Shown here piece by piece: positions 49,545 to 50,451 of a stretch of DNA of 50,451 nucleotides. Each line of letters starts with the position of its first letter. Within the stretch, counting starts at the first letter, position 1. This stretch comes from QAMX01 sp964515055. Lineage in GTDB: Bacteria; Bacillota; Clostridia; Oscillospirales; QAMX01. Below the pieces are notes generated by a model that saw only the letters and a program-made list of their open reading frames with translations, ran no database searches and was not told the DNA's origin. The stretch is from contig CAZEUG010000013.1 in assembly GCA_964515055.1 (NCBI GenBank), forward strand, positions 1 to 50,451. The letters are read 5' to 3'. A program made the translations under genes and the position numbers.

Positions 49545-50451
49545 ATGGAGAAAAAAGATCTTCAAACACTCAGACACAGCGCTTCTCACGTCATGGCGCA
49601 AGCTGTCAAACGCCTGTATCCGGACTGCAAACTGGCCATCGGCCCCGCAATTGACAACGGCTTTTACTACGACTTTGATTCGTCGGTTCCGTTCACCAGC
49701 GACGATCTGGCCAAAATCGAAGCAGAAATGAAGAAAATCGTCAAGGAAAACCTGAAGATTCGCCGCTTTGAGCTGCCGCGGGACGAAGCCATTGCCCTGA
49801 TGGAAAAACGCGGAGAACCCTATAAGGTTGAACTGATTGCCGATATTCCGGATGGTGAACCGATCAGCTTCTACGAACAGGGCGAATACATCGACCTCTG
49901 TGCAGGACCGCACATTGCGTATACCAGCGGCGTCAAAGCGTATAAGCTGCTGAGCGTTACCGGTGCCTACTGGCGCGGCGATGAAAAAAACAAAATGCTT
50001 CAGCGGATTTACGGGACGGCCTTTGCAACAAAGGACGAACTGAATGCCTACCTCGAGCAGATGGAGGAAGCCAAAAAGCGTGACCACAATAAGCTGGGAC
50101 GTGAACTGGAATACTTTACAACGGTCGATGTCATCGGACAGGGTCTGCCGATTCTTCTGCCGAAGGGCGCACGGGTCATTCAGATTTTGCAGCGCTGGGT
50201 TGAAGACGAAGAACAGCGCCGCGGCTATCTGCTGACCAAAACGCCCTACATGGCCAAACGGGAACTGTACAAAATCTCCGGCCACTGGGATCATTACCTC
50301 GACGGGATGTTCGTGCTGGGCGACCCGAATGACGAAACCAAGGAGTGCTTCGCTCTTCGTCCGATGACCTGCCCCTTCCAGTATCAGGTGTTTTTGAACC
50401 GCGCACGCTCCTATCGCGATTTGCCCATGCGCCTCGGCGAAACCTCTACGC
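49545..50451 (+). CDS. thrS: Threonyl-tRNA synthetase, N-terminal part (runs off the window)
   Basis: The first 302 codons. AAAGGAG precedes ATG 49545. The editing-domain motif H11-S-A-S-H15 comes right after the start, and D-L-C-A-G-P-H follows near residue 125. The catalytic domain begins about residue 200 with motif-2 region R-P-M-T-C-P-F near the end of the window. There is no TGS domain, which in E. coli occupies about the first 60 residues; such short forms occur in some Clostridia. It charges tRNA-Thr and is under T-box control. The 3' end is beyond the window. Confidence 0.95.
   Translation, partial: MEKKDLQTLRHSASHVMAQAVKRLYPDCKLAIGPAIDNGFYYDFDSSVPFTSDDLAKIEAEMKKIVKENLKIRRFELPRDEAIALMEKRGEPYKVELIADIPDGEPISFYEQGEYIDLCAGPHIAYTSGVKAYKLLSVTGAYWRGDEKNKMLQRIYGTAFATKDELNAYLEQMEEAKKRDHNKLGRELEYFTTVDVIGQGLPILLPKGARVIQILQRWVEDEEQRRGYLLTKTPYMAKRELYKISGHWDHYLDGMFVLGDPNDETKECFALRPMTCPFQYQVFLNRARSYRDLPMRLGETST

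Overview
The window reads as a chromosomal segment of an anaerobic, endospore-forming member of the Clostridia, moderately GC-rich. This rests on an anaerobic ribonucleotide reductase pair (nrdD end, nrdG), a spoIIA operon (spoIIAA-spoIIAB-sigF), small CotF-type coat genes, a V/A-type ATPase operon, an Asp23/FakA/RecG block, a threonine T-box and Shine-Dalgarno-led genes with sigma-A-like promoters. No genus can be named from the sequence alone. No phage, insertion sequence or CRISPR array was seen.

Layout. 1-2.6 kb: nrdD end, nrdG, then rpsB-tsf with its own promoter and terminator. 2.67-7.5 kb: a GH2 beta-galactosidase behind a near-consensus promoter, a Xer-type recombinase and a membrane-anchored protein of unknown function. 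7.5-11.4 kb (minus): BNR sialidase-like protein, S-adenosylhomocysteinase, metallophosphoesterase and YgjP-type metallopeptidase as one likely operon. 11.64-20.56 kb: a complete nine-gene V-ATPase operon in the order of the Enterococcus hirae ntp operon (F-I-K-E-C-G-A-B-D), with the Na+-site residues present in the ring subunit. 20.6-21.1 kb: two small spore-coat-type genes. 21.2-24.4 kb: a DUF421/DUF4363 pair (minus), divergent from a YerC-like repressor, a methyltransferase and Hsp33. 24.5-24.95 kb: a four-tRNA operon (Val, Asp, Phe, Gly). 25-27.9 kb: a small membrane protein, a TIM-barrel sugar isomerase/epimerase, BirA, and an ECF S component (minus). 28-32.5 kb (minus): response regulator, histidine kinase, GerMN-domain protein and MetY in one run. 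32.7-37.2 kb: a D,D-carboxypeptidase behind a long leader, an ABC-F ATPase, and a DUF218 (YdcF/SanA-like) gene broken by a tandem duplication. 37.4-39.2 kb (minus): the spoIIA operon, carrying a second tandem duplication. 39.2-48.4 kb (minus): folC, a membrane protein, recG, fakA-like, Asp23, an M16 peptidase and an SLH-like secreted protein. 48.5-50.45 kb: a CBM9-like protein, then a threonine T-box and the start of a TGS-less threonyl-tRNA synthetase.

The most notable signals are two exact tandem duplications only about 1.5 kb apart. One is 167 bp and frameshifts the DUF218 gene; the other is 224 bp and places a truncated spoIIAB in front of the intact one. Neither length is a multiple of three. 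Other points of interest are the predicted sodium specificity of the ATPase, a hairpin just before the ring-subunit gene, a kinase/regulator/GerMN arrangement resembling actinobacterial mtrA-mtrB-lpqB, and a His-to-Cys change beside the beta-galactosidase nucleophile. I did not find a convincing wholly new system.
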